Below, one piece after another: positions 44,871-52,232 of a stretch of 64,000 nucleotides of DNA. The stretch is from NCBI GenBank assembly GCA_001899145.1, contig MKVF01000018.1:558001-622000 (forward strand), written 5' to 3'. Origin of the DNA: Flavobacteriia bacterium 40-80. Its GTDB lineage: Bacteria > Bacteroidota > Bacteroidia > Flavobacteriales_D > Crocinitomicaceae. Positions within the stretch are counted from its first letter, which is position 1; each line of letters begins with the position of its first letter. The notes under the pieces are model-generated. The model saw nothing but the letters and a program-made list of their open reading frames with translations, was not told the DNA's origin and did no database searches. Position numbers and translations under genes: made by a program.

Positions 44871-46418
44871 TTAAAAAGTAATTTCTTCATTGTCCTTATC
44901 TACAAATGAATACTGCAGCAACTGGTAAGCATTGTTACCTCTGACCGGAATCCATTTTTTGTATTTAAAGAACCATTTCCATTGCTTGGAGATGAATCCT
45001 TTCTGGAAATAAGCTTCCAGGTAAGGATGTACAATCAGCTGAATATCTTTTATCTTCTTGTCTGTTACAAGAAAATCCAGATTGGTTTCAATTTCCTCTG
45101 CAAATAAGATCGAAGCCTGGATTTCACCCGTTCCGTTACATGTAGGACATGTTTCGGAAGTGATAATATCTCTTTCCGGGCGTACACGCTGGCGGGTGAT
45201 CTCAATCACACCAAATTTGGACGGAGGCAGGATATTGTGTTTTGCACGGTCATTTTTCATGAATTCTTTCATGTTGTCGTACAGTTCACGGTTGTTATCC
45301 TTATCGTGCATATCAATAAAATCGATAGCGATGATTCCTCCCATGTCACGCAGCTGCAATAATCTTGCGATTTCTTCCGCTGCTTCAATATTGGTTGCCA
45401 AAGCGTTGCTTTCCTGATTGTCCGTGTCTTTGCGGTTTCCGCTGTTGACATCAATGACGTGCATCGCTTCCGTGTGCTCGATAATTAAATATCCTCCCGA
45501 AGGAAGCGGCACTTTTTTACCGAACAAAGTTTTTATTTGCTTATTGATACCGAATCTTTCAAAGATCTCATTTTTCCCTTCGTAGAATTTTACAATTTTT
45601 TCTCTTCCGGGAGCGATATTACTTACGTATTCCCTGATCTCTTCTGCCAATCTGCCTTCATTGACATGAATGTTTGAAAAATCAGAGTTCAGCAAGTCAC
45701 GCAACAGGGTAGAAGTTTTATTGATCTCTCCAAGTACTCTTTTGGGAGGTGCCGCTGCCTGTAGATTGGCAAACATGGTCTTCCATTTTTCGAGTAGGTT
45801 ATGAAGATCCTGACTTATTTCTTCTACTTTTTTATTTTCCGCAACAGTACGGATAATAACACCGAAATTTTTAGGTCTGATTTCCTCTAAAATACCTTTT
45901 AGGCGTTCTCGTTCCTTCTGATCTTTGATCTTTTGGGAAATCGAGACTTTCTCGGTGAACGGTACAAGTACCAGATAGCGTCCGGCAAGTGTAATTTCAG
46001 CACTTAATCTCGGGCCTTTGCTTGAAATAGGTTCTTTTGCAACTTGCACCAGAATCGGCTGGGATGAGGAAATAACTTCTCCGATTTTCCCTTCCTTTTC
46101 TATTTCTCTTTCAGGCTTGAAATACTGTAAATTAGGTACCTTTTGCTTGTTATGTAACGTGTCCTTAACAAACCGGTTTAAAGAATTAAACTGCGGCCCT
46201 AAGTCCAAATAATGCAAAAAAGCATCTTTGTCATAACCGACATCAACAAAAGCTGCATTCAGGTTAGTGACAATTTTTCGTACTTTTCCTAAGTAAACAT
46301 CGCCTACACTGAAATCAGTATTACCTTCTTCCTGGTGCAGCTCAATTAACTTTCCGTCACGTAACAAAGCAAGCCAGACTCCATTGGAACGAGAATCTAC
46401 GACTAACTCTAAACTCAC
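44871..46418 (-). CDS. rng: Ribonuclease E/G family protein (RNase G-like)
   Basis: Endoribonuclease for rRNA processing and mRNA decay. 515 residues: an S1 domain near the N-terminus (VGDVYLGKVRKIVTNLNAAFVDVG), the catalytic region with MHVIDVNSGN and GIIAIDFIDM carrying the metal-binding acids, and the zinc-link cysteines in TCPTCNG. There is no long RNase E-type C-terminal scaffold. The start is GTG at 46418: an in-frame TAA lies a few codons upstream and the next ATG is far inside. It is preceded on the same strand by the small basic protein gene and HU. Confidence 0.94.
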   Translation of the reverse strand: MSLELVVDSRSNGVWLALLRDGKLIELHQEEGNTDFSVGDVYLGKVRKIVTNLNAAFVDVGYDKDAFLHYLDLGPQFNSLNRFVKDTLHNKQKVPNLQYFKPEREIEKEGKIGEVISSSQPILVQVAKEPISSKGPRLSAEITLAGRYLVLVPFTEKVSISQKIKDQKERERLKGILEEIRPKNFGVIIRTVAENKKVEEISQDLHNLLEKWKTMFANLQAAAPPKRVLGEINKTSTLLRDLLNSDFSNIHVNEGRLAEEIREYVSNIAPGREKIVKFYEGKNEIFERFGINKQIKTLFGKKVPLPSGGYLIIEHTEAMHVIDVNSGNRKDTDNQESNALATNIEAAEEIARLLQLRDMGGIIAIDFIDMHDKDNNRELYDNMKEFMKNDRAKHNILPPSKFGVIEITRQRVRPERDIITSETCPTCNGTGEIQASILFAEEIETNLDFLVTDKKIKDIQLIVHPYLEAYFQKGFISKQWKWFFKYKKWIPVRGNNAYQLLQYSFVDKDNEEITF

Positions 46419-46447
46419 GTAAACTTTTTAATATGTTATGAAATAAA

Positions 46448-46478
46448 AAAATAACTCAATGAAGCATTAAGTTATTTT
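46448..46478 (-). terminator. Hairpin between the small basic protein gene and rng
   Basis: On the minus strand AAAATAACT pairs with AGTTATTTT, with an inner AATG/CATT stem and one mismatch, followed by TTTTTTTA-type sequence. It would limit read-through into rng. Confidence 0.7.
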
Positions 46479-46502
46479 CTCTAATGTTTTACCCGAAAAA
46501 GA

Positions 46503-46595
46503 TTATTTTTTCTTTTTGTGACGGTTTTTTCTCAATCTTTTTTTACGCTTATGAGTCGCCATTTTGTGTCTTTTTCTTTTTTTTCCGCTTGGCAT
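46503..46595 (-). CDS. 30-residue basic protein, AURKAIP1/COX24-domain type
   Basis: An ATG at 46595 opens a 30-codon frame beginning MPSGKKRKRHKMATHKRKKR and ending NRHKKKK; 20 of 30 residues are Lys, Arg or His. Almost identical tiny proteins are annotated in many Bacteroidota as AURKAIP1/COX24 domain-containing protein, a family related to mitochondrial small-subunit ribosomal components, so a ribosomal location is likely. It lies between HU and rng with hairpins on both sides. It is too short for ordinary gene-finding length limits. Confidence 0.85.
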   Translation of the reverse strand: MPSGKKRKRHKMATHKRKKRLRKNRHKKKK

Positions 46596-46648
46596 AATTT
46601 TAATTTTTAAATAGTTATATATTTTAGATCAATACTGATCTTTAATTC

Positions 46649-46677
46649 AAAAAAAACTCCTATCGCTTGATAGGAGT
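46649..46677 (-). terminator. Terminator of the HU gene
   Basis: On the minus strand ACTCCTATC-AAGC-GATAGGAGT is a perfect 9 bp stem, followed by seven to eight T. Its left arm overlaps the expected start site of the promoter at 46679-46686. Confidence 0.88.
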
Positions 46678-46678
46678 G

Positions 46679-46686
46679 CAAAGATA
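46679..46686 (-). promoter_or_regulatory. -7 element (TATCTTTG) immediately before the HU terminator
   Basis: Perfect TATCTTTG on the minus strand ends one base before the terminator stem. It probably drives the 30-residue protein gene; its transcript would start inside the left arm of the hairpin. Confidence 0.55.
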
Positions 46687-46721
46687 AGAAAATCTTAAAA
46701 ACAGAGGTACTGTATTTAAAA

Positions 46722-47012
46722 TTATTTTACTTTAACCTGAGTTTTTACTTGCTCAACAAAAACTTTAGCCGGCTTGAAAGACGGAATGTTATGAGCCGGA
46801 ATAATGATAGTCGTATTTTTAGAAATATTTCTACCTGTTTTTTCAGCTCTTCTCTTAACTACGAAACTACCAAATCCACGCAGGTAAACATTCTCTCCTT
46901 TCGCCATTGTGTTTTTGATAGATGTCATAAACGCTTCAACAGTTTTTGATACTTCATTTTTCTCTACTCCTGTAGCATTTGAAATTTCGTTAATAATATC
47001 TGCCTTTGTCAT
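46722..47012 (-). CDS. HU/IHF family DNA-binding protein
   Basis: 96-residue histone-like protein that bends DNA as a dimer. It has the typical start MTKADIINEISNATGVEKNEV, the strand-turn region VYLRGFGSFVVKRRAEKTGRN, and the arm with IPAHNIPSFKPAK. The proline at the tip of the arm is in place. It is divergent from mutY and has its own promoter and terminator. Confidence 0.94.
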   Translation of the reverse strand: MTKADIINEISNATGVEKNEVSKTVEAFMTSIKNTMAKGENVYLRGFGSFVVKRRAEKTGRNISKNTTIIIPAHNIPSFKPAKVFVEQVKTQVKVK

Positions 47013-47048
47013 ATCGATTGTTTAATTAATAATTTTGATATTCGCTGA

Positions 47049-47056
47049 CAAATTTA
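47049..47056 (-). promoter_or_regulatory. -7 element (TAAATTTG) for the HU gene
   Basis: Perfect TAnnTTTG on the minus strand, 36 bp before the ATG at 47012. Confidence 0.5.
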
Positions 47057-47114
47057 GCTCCTTTATTAATTGCTTGTTTATGAGCACTGTAAAAAATAAC
47101 AAAAAAATATATCA

Positions 47115-48158
47115 ATGCTTAATTTTGTTCTACTAATAGCCGAATGGTACAGACAAACGGCCAGAAATCTCCCTTGGAGACAGACCAAAAACCCCTATAA
47201 AATCTGGCTTTCTGAAGTGATTCTGCAACAAACAAGGGTAGAGCAGGGCATGCCTTATTACTTAAAATTTACCGAAAATTTTCCGACAGTTATCGATCTG
47301 GCAAATGCGGAGGAAGAAATTGTACTGAAAAACTGGCAGGGACTGGGATATTATTCCCGTGCAAGAAATCTGCATGCGGCAGCTAAGATGATCCGCGATG
47401 AATATCATGGAGATTTCCCGTATTCTTACAAGGATATCCTGAAATTAAAAGGAGTCGGGGAATATACGGCGGCGGCAGTTGCTTCTTTTGCCTTTGACCT
47501 GCCGCACGCGGTAGTAGATGGAAACGTATATCGTGTACTGAGTCGTTTTTATGATATTGATACTCCCATTGATTCCACGGAGGGAAAAAAGCTGTTTTAT
47601 AACCTGGCAAACGAGCTGTTGCTGAAAGAAGATCCGGCCTTGTTTAACCAGGCAATGATGGAGTTTGGTGCCATGCAATGTGTGCCGGTGAATCCTGATT
47701 GCGGGAATTGTCCTGTTCGTCCGGAATGTCTTGGATACAGGAACGGAACGGTTTCAATTCGTCCTGTAAAGGCTAAAAAGACAAAAGTGACGGACCGGCA
47801 TTTTTACTATATGGTCTTTCATAATGACCATCAGCTGGTGCTGAAGAAAAGAGGCCCGAAAGATGTGTGGCAGGGGCTGTATGATTTTCCCCTGATAGAA
47901 TCACCGTCCGGTTTGGATGAAGGCGAGTATGATGCCGTTCTGGGGATTTCTCTTTCTCAGGTAAAAAAACAGCATAAGACGAAGCATATTTTGTCGCATC
48001 AGCGGATTTTCGCTACTTTTCTCTATCTTGATTTTCTTCCGGAAAGAACATTTTGGAAGGAGGATTGGGAGCTGGCAGAGTGGAGTGAGCTGGAAAGATA
48101 TCCTTTGCCCCGCATTATCGAAAGATACCTGAAAGACGACTTAAAAGCGCTGGATTGA
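47115..48158 (+). CDS. mutY: A/G-specific adenine DNA glycosylase
   Basis: Removes adenine mispaired with 8-oxoguanine. 347 residues: catalytic Glu in SEVILQQTRVEQ (residues 34-45), the helix-hairpin-helix LKGVGEYTAAAVASFAF with the following VDGNVYRVLSR carrying the catalytic Asp, and a [4Fe-4S] cluster loop with CVPVNPDCGNCPVRPEC. A C-terminal NUDIX-like domain recognises 8-oxoguanine. It is divergent from HU and upstream of ssb and gldD, an order common in Flavobacteriia. Confidence 0.96.
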   Translation: MLNFVLLIAEWYRQTARNLPWRQTKNPYKIWLSEVILQQTRVEQGMPYYLKFTENFPTVIDLANAEEEIVLKNWQGLGYYSRARNLHAAAKMIRDEYHGDFPYSYKDILKLKGVGEYTAAAVASFAFDLPHAVVDGNVYRVLSRFYDIDTPIDSTEGKKLFYNLANELLLKEDPALFNQAMMEFGAMQCVPVNPDCGNCPVRPECLGYRNGTVSIRPVKAKKTKVTDRHFYYMVFHNDHQLVLKKRGPKDVWQGLYDFPLIESPSGLDEGEYDAVLGISLSQVKKQHKTKHILSHQRIFATFLYLDFLPERTFWKEDWELAEWSELERYPLPRIIERYLKDDLKALD

Positions 48159-48169
48159 TTATATTTGAG

Positions 48170-48212
48170 AATTGAAAGATGAGAAAATTGAGAAGATTGG
48201 AAGATTGAGCAT
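48170..48212. repeat. Intergenic GAAGATTGA-type repeat, copy 2
   Basis: Between mutY and ssb the DNA is built from AGATTGA/GAAGATT-like units, including GATTGGAAGATTGAG (48195-48209), identical to a stretch at 6597-6611. Confidence 0.5.
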
Positions 48213-48229
48213 CTAAAAAGCATACACGA

Positions 48230-48691
48230 ATGGCAGGAAGTATAAATAAGGTAATACTGATAGGAAATCTGGGACGTGATCCCGAAATCCGGAGAATGGA
48301 TAATAATACGGCTGTAGCTAATTTTCCCGTGGCAACTTCAGAAACATTTACGGATCGCGTGACCGGGGAAAGGCGTGAAACGACGGACTGGCATACTATC
48401 GTTTGCTGGCGAAATCTGGCGGAGTTTGTTGAAAAGTACGTAAAAAAAGGAATGAAAGTGTATGTGGAAGGCCGTCTGAAAACCCGTTCATGGCAGGATA
48501 AAGACAATAATACACGCTATACGACAGAAGTGCTTGCAGACAATATTCAGATTGTTAACTGGAATGATGTTTCCGGTGGAGAACGTCCGCAGGAAAAGCC
48601 GGCTTATCCTCCGAACACGCCACCTGTTAATCCGACACCGGCTCCGCCGCAAACTTATGATTTTGAAGAAGATGATGATTTACCGTTTTAA
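48230..48691 (+). CDS. ssb: Single-stranded DNA-binding protein
   Basis: 153 residues. The OB-fold occupies residues 1-112 (MAGSINKVILIGNLGRDPEI, then DWHTIVCWRNLAE and YVEGRLKTRSW). A Pro-rich linker follows and the acidic tip DDDLPF, which binds replication and repair partners, closes the protein. It overlaps gldD by 20 bp. Confidence 0.96.
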   Translation: MAGSINKVILIGNLGRDPEIRRMDNNTAVANFPVATSETFTDRVTGERRETTDWHTIVCWRNLAEFVEKYVKKGMKVYVEGRLKTRSWQDKDNNTRYTTEVLADNIQIVNWNDVSGGERPQEKPAYPPNTPPVNPTPAPPQTYDFEEDDDLPF

Positions 48692-49268
48692 TATTTTCGC
48701 AGGATTTTTCCTGTTCCTGGCCCTAGTAGTGCTTTTGTCTGCCTGCGGACAAGATAAAACCATACCGAAACCATCGTCCTATCTGCGCCTGGACGTGGAG
48801 CACAAAGGCTATATGAATTACCATTCTGACTGTGGTTATTCATTTGACGTCAATAAGCTTTATACTGTTAAAAATGTAACGGATGAAAACGGGGATCCGC
48901 TTTGTCACCGGGATATCAGTTTTAATGAGCTGAACGGAACCTTACATTTTTCGTTTATTGAGATGAAAGAACCACTGAAGTCCTATATTGATTATTCGCT
49001 GGACAAAGTAGATGAGCACAAAGTGAAGGCAAATTCGATTGACGATACTACTTTTCTTTTCCCGGATAAAAGAGTATTCGGAACCTTGTTCGAGCTGAAA
49101 GGAGATGTTGCATCGCCTTTTCAGTTCTACCTGACAGATTCCACGACAAAGTTTGTCAGCGGAGTGGTTTATTTCAATGTTGTTCCCAACTATGACTCGT
49201 TGCGCCCGACCCTGGACTTTGTAAAGAAAGATATCGTCCACATGATCGAAACATTCAAATGGCAGTAA
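48672..49268 (+). CDS. gldD: Gliding motility lipoprotein GldD
   Basis: 198-residue lipoprotein: signal peptide with lipobox LLSAC, then the GldD pattern (KPSSYLRLDVEHKGYMNY, DCGYSFDVNKL, VKANSIDDTTFLFPDKRVFGTLFELKGD in part, FYLTDSTTKFVSGVVYFN, and a VKKDIVHMIETFKW end). GldD is needed for gliding and surface assembly in Flavobacterium. The start is one of two consecutive ATGs inside the end of ssb; upstream codons in this frame overlap the SSB domain and are not used. In Flavobacterium gldE lies between ssb and gldD; here it is absent. Confidence 0.9.
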   Translation: MMIYRFNIFAGFFLFLALVVLLSACGQDKTIPKPSSYLRLDVEHKGYMNYHSDCGYSFDVNKLYTVKNVTDENGDPLCHRDISFNELNGTLHFSFIEMKEPLKSYIDYSLDKVDEHKVKANSIDDTTFLFPDKRVFGTLFELKGDVASPFQFYLTDSTTKFVSGVVYFNVVPNYDSLRPTLDFVKKDIVHMIETFKWQ

Positions 49269-49269
49269 G

Positions 49270-50052
49270 ATGAGCCTGATTGCACCTTTAAGAACGGTTA
49301 CCGTCATGCGCTATATTACGCCGCTGCGCGAAGGAGGCTCACTTCCGGCTTTGGCAGAAGCGGATGATGAATTTAAGTATGTGCTGAAATTCAGAGGTGC
49401 AGGTCATGGTGTAAAAGCACTGATCTCCGAATTTATAAGCGGACAGATTGCCAAATACCTCGGGCTCCCGATTCCGGAGCTGGTTTTTGCTGAGCTGGAC
49501 GAAGGTTTCGGGAAGACAGAAGCCGATGAAGAAATTCAGGATTTACTGCTTTTTTCAAAAGGGCTGAATCTTGGCTTACATTACCTGCAGGGAGCTTTGA
49601 CATTTGAAGCAGCTGTTAATACCTGCGAAAGTTATCTGGCCTCTAAAATAGTATGGTTTGATGCTTTTATTACCAATATTGACCGTACGTTCAGAAATAC
49701 AAACCTGCTGATCTGGCATAAGGAAATATGGCTGATAGATAACGGAGCTTCATTCTATTTTCATCACAGCTGGGACAATTGGGAGCAGGCTGCCAAAAGT
49801 ACGTTTCCGTACGTCAAAGATCACGTTTTATTACCATTTGCATCAGAGCTGGATCGTGTTGACGAAGAATTTTCTAAAGTGCTGACCAAAGAAGCGCTCT
49901 CAGAAATCGTTACCCAGATTCCTGCTGACTGGCTTCAGTGGGAAGGAAGCGTACTGACACCAGAAGAGATAAGAAAAGTGTACGAGCAATTTCTGCATAT
50001 CCGATTGGATAATAGCCGTTTATTTACTGAATTCGCGAAAAATGCAAGATAG
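49270..50052 (+). CDS. HipA-like kinase domain protein
   Basis: 260 residues of the compact HipA-like (HipA_2 type) kinase family. Signs: KYVLKFRGAGHG near residue 36 (nucleotide loop), the catalytic-loop FDAFITNIDRTFRNTNLL with Asp and Asn, and the metal-binding IDNGASFYFHH. There is no HipB-like DNA-binding partner. The next gene, overlapping by 11 bp, encodes DUF3037, and the two families often pair. It starts 1 bp after gldD. The substrate is unknown; classical HipA phosphorylates glutamyl-tRNA synthetase. Confidence 0.85.
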   Translation: MSLIAPLRTVTVMRYITPLREGGSLPALAEADDEFKYVLKFRGAGHGVKALISEFISGQIAKYLGLPIPELVFAELDEGFGKTEADEEIQDLLLFSKGLNLGLHYLQGALTFEAAVNTCESYLASKIVWFDAFITNIDRTFRNTNLLIWHKEIWLIDNGASFYFHHSWDNWEQAAKSTFPYVKDHVLLPFASELDRVDEEFSKVLTKEALSEIVTQIPADWLQWEGSVLTPEEIRKVYEQFLHIRLDNSRLFTEFAKNAR

Positions 50053-50425
50053 TTACTATTACGAATATGCGGTCATCCGGCTGGTTCCGCTGGTGGAACG
50101 GGAAGAGTTTGTGAATATAGGGCTGATCCTGTTCTGTAAGCACCAGAAGTACCTGCGTTGTGAATTGCACCTGAACGAGCAGCGGATCCTTGGTTTTTCC
50201 CCTTCTGTGGACCTGGAGCAAATTAAAGAGAACCTGGAAGCACTGCCCGTTATTTGTACAAAAACGACTCACAAAGGACGGCTGGACGAGATGGATCTGG
50301 CAGAGAAATTCCGTTTTGTGACAGCCTACAAAAGTTCCGTTATCCAAACTTCCCGTCCACACCCCGGAAGAACAGGTGATCCGGAAAAGACCTTTGAACG
50401 ATTATTCAATGAATTAGTCCTGTAA
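50042..50425 (+). CDS. DUF3037 family protein
   Basis: 127-residue cytoplasmic protein with the family start YYYEYAVIRLVPLVEREEFVN and the segment GLILFCKHQKYL. A later HPGRTGDPEKTFERLF part is also conserved in my memory of the family. Function unknown. It is coupled to the HipA-like kinase gene by an 11 bp overlap, so it may be a substrate, inhibitor or partner of the kinase. Confidence 0.84.
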   Translation: MQDSYYYEYAVIRLVPLVEREEFVNIGLILFCKHQKYLRCELHLNEQRILGFSPSVDLEQIKENLEALPVICTKTTHKGRLDEMDLAEKFRFVTAYKSSVIQTSRPHPGRTGDPEKTFERLFNELVL

Positions 50426-50460
50426 AAGATGACTAAGCAATGATCGACAATATTTAAAAT

Positions 50461-51441
50461 TTAGTCCTTTACCCATAAAGGGCCATTTTTTGAGATTACT
50501 TTTTTTAGCTTTCCCTGATCAGCAAGCTGCTCCAATTCCTTTTCGCTCTCTTCCCAGCTTTTATCGCTCAATTCTGAATATTCCCGGGTTGTCAGGCTCG
50601 CGTACTTTTTGAAAAGTGACTGCCAGTCTTTCGGGTAGGAATATTTTGTTATTTCGGGATATATTTTTTGAATTCCGTATTCGTAAACAGCATACGGCCT
50701 GAAACCGTAGATAAATTCTGATTGTCCCTGCTCATTCGTGATAAATACGGAAGGAAAACCTCTTACTCCCATCTTTTTTGCCAATTCCAGGTCATTTTGA
50801 AACCATTCTTTCGCTCGGCCTTCATAATCAGTTTTTAATTGTCTGGTGTCCAGCCCCGATTTTTTTGCGGCCTGCTCAATAAATTCCCATTTAGTGATAT
50901 TTTTCTTACGAAGGAAAAGCAGCTCGCGTAATTCTCTCATGAATAATACCGCTTTTTCCTTATCCTGATACTGAGCAGCTTTAAAAGCAATGGACGGAGG
51001 ATAGGAAGAGGATAATGGATCTTCCAGCCAGACATCTCCGTCGATAGGCATTTTATAATAAGCGCTCACTTCATCCCAGTGGTGCGCGACATCTGACGGT
51101 TTGCTGATTCCGCCGCTATTGTAGCTCCAGTCAGGGAGCAGCCCGCCCATGCGGTATTCAATCTCAACATCATTACCGTATTCCAGCTTTAATCTTCTCA
51201 ACTGAGGTTCTATTCCCCAACAGGAGGAACAGATCGGATCGGTGAAGTAAATAATTTTTACAGGCTTATCAGTAGATTTTATTGTTTCTTTTTGAGAGGA
51301 TACAACAGAATCAGGGATCTCACACACTCCTGTTTGTGGATCGCAAAGCAAAGGGTTATTTTTTGTTTCCATGGTTTTATTATTTTGTGCCTGGCAGCTC
51401 AGAAAGCTTGTCAGGGCGATTAACGTAAAAATAAATTTCAT
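50461..51441 (-). CDS. DsbA/SpxH-like thioredoxin-fold lipoprotein
   Basis: 326 residues. A lipoprotein-type signal (FIFTLIALTSFLSC) places it in the envelope. A DsbA-type domain follows: IIYFTDPICSSCWGIEPQLRRL with a CSSC active site, the helical insertion, and the cis-Pro loop GVRGFPSVF. The domain order resembles the SpxH (YjbH) group, but the export signal argues against a ClpXP-adaptor role. The C-terminal 60 residues are extra. It is divergent from an HxlR regulator with an inverted repeat between them, so a thiol-redox-controlled pair is likely. Confidence 0.84.
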   Translation of the reverse strand: MKFIFTLIALTSFLSCQAQNNKTMETKNNPLLCDPQTGVCEIPDSVVSSQKETIKSTDKPVKIIYFTDPICSSCWGIEPQLRRLKLEYGNDVEIEYRMGGLLPDWSYNSGGISKPSDVAHHWDEVSAYYKMPIDGDVWLEDPLSSSYPPSIAFKAAQYQDKEKAVLFMRELRELLFLRKKNITKWEFIEQAAKKSGLDTRQLKTDYEGRAKEWFQNDLELAKKMGVRGFPSVFITNEQGQSEFIYGFRPYAVYEYGIQKIYPEITKYSYPKDWQSLFKKYASLTTREYSELSDKSWEESEKELEQLADQGKLKKVISKNGPLWVKD

Positions 51442-51460
51442 TGCACTCACGTATTTTGTA

Positions 51461-51475
51461 CATTTGTGCAAATGT
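51461..51475. promoter_or_regulatory. Inverted repeat in the SpxH/HxlR divergent region
   Basis: ACATTTG-TG-CAAATGT (7 bp arms, 2 bp spacer; about 51460-51475) lies in the 72 bp between the two divergent starts. It is the natural candidate for an HxlR operator. Confidence 0.5.
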
Positions 51476-51513
51476 CGTGATGCTTTATTAATCTTGCAAT
51501 AAGTCAGAAAAAA

Positions 51514-51825
51514 ATGACTACGGAAAATCGGGAAGAGAAGGAGGAAACCTGTCGTGTTCAGGGATTATTGAAATTACTTTCAGGGAAATGGAAACCGGAG
51601 CTGTTTCACCTGGCTACACTTGCGCCCTTGCGTTTTAATTCCCTGATGCGCCGGTTGAAAGGTATCAATAAACAATCCCTCGCCACTGCTCTCCGGGAGC
51701 TGGAAGATGCTGAGCTACTGGAAAAATCGGTGATCAGTGAGAAGCCGTTACATATAGAATACCAGCTAACTGAAAAAGGTAAATCGTTGATTCCTGTTTT
51801 TCAGCAGCTGGAAAAAATAATGTAG
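51514..51825 (+). CDS. HxlR family transcriptional regulator
   Basis: 103-residue winged-helix DNA-binding protein. It has the family core LLKLLSGKWKPELFHLATL, RFNSLMRRLKGINKQSL (recognition helix) and a wing around YQLTEKGKSL. A single N-terminal cysteine at position 13 corresponds to the redox-sensing cysteine of the YodB/HypR-like members. It faces a thioredoxin-fold lipoprotein gene, so thiol-stress control of that gene is a reasonable inference. Its stop is 4 bp from the stop of the convergent SMR gene. Confidence 0.9.
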   Translation: MTTENREEKEETCRVQGLLKLLSGKWKPELFHLATLAPLRFNSLMRRLKGINKQSLATALRELEDAELLEKSVISEKPLHIEYQLTEKGKSLIPVFQQLEKIM

Positions 51826-51829
51826 AGCC

Positions 51830-52159
51830 TTAGTGGCTTGAGACAGCTTTCAGGCCGATAATAGAACCGATCAATGTTACAATAAAAAATAACCGTAAGA
51901 AAGTTACCGGTTCTTTGAATACGGTTATTCCGATTAAAACAGTTCCTACGGCACCGATTCCTGTCCACACAGCATACGCAGTTCCTAACGGAAGTGTTTG
52001 TGTTGCTTTAATAAGTAAGTACATGCTGGCAAACAGGCAGAAAACAAAACCGGTGTACCACATATAAGCTATATTGCCTGCAGCTTCTTTCGCTTTTCCT
52101 AAGCAGAAAGTGAATCCGACTTCAAAAAGGCCTCCGATGATTAAAAAAATCCAGTTCAT
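51830..52159 (-). CDS. Small multidrug resistance family exporter (SugE/Gdx-like)
   Basis: 109-residue inner-membrane protein with four helices that functions as a dimer. The conserved Glu13 is present in WIFLIIGGLFEVGFTFCLGKA; LPLGTAYAVWTGIGAVGTV is the typical third helix. The group includes guanidinium exporters (Gdx) and quaternary-amine exporters; I cannot decide between them, and no guanidine riboswitch is apparent. The ATG at 52159 follows a TACCTTTG promoter; longer forms would include that promoter. Confidence 0.88.
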   Translation of the reverse strand: MNWIFLIIGGLFEVGFTFCLGKAKEAAGNIAYMWYTGFVFCLFASMYLLIKATQTLPLGTAYAVWTGIGAVGTVLIGITVFKEPVTFLRLFFIVTLIGSIIGLKAVSSH

Positions 52160-52176
52160 TGTATTTAATTTTAGTA

Positions 52177-52184
52177 CAAAGGTA
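52177..52184 (-). promoter_or_regulatory. -7 element (TACCTTTG) for the SMR gene
   Basis: Perfect TAnnTTTG on the minus strand, 17 bp before the ATG. Confidence 0.55.
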
Positions 52185-52232
52185 GGATATGAGAACAAGC
52201 CCGGATTTTACAAATGATAAAAAATGCAGGGA

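Noticed and set aside
48534-48671. Long N-terminal extension of GldD
   Set aside because: It lies inside ssb, is highly basic and would bury the lipoprotein signal.
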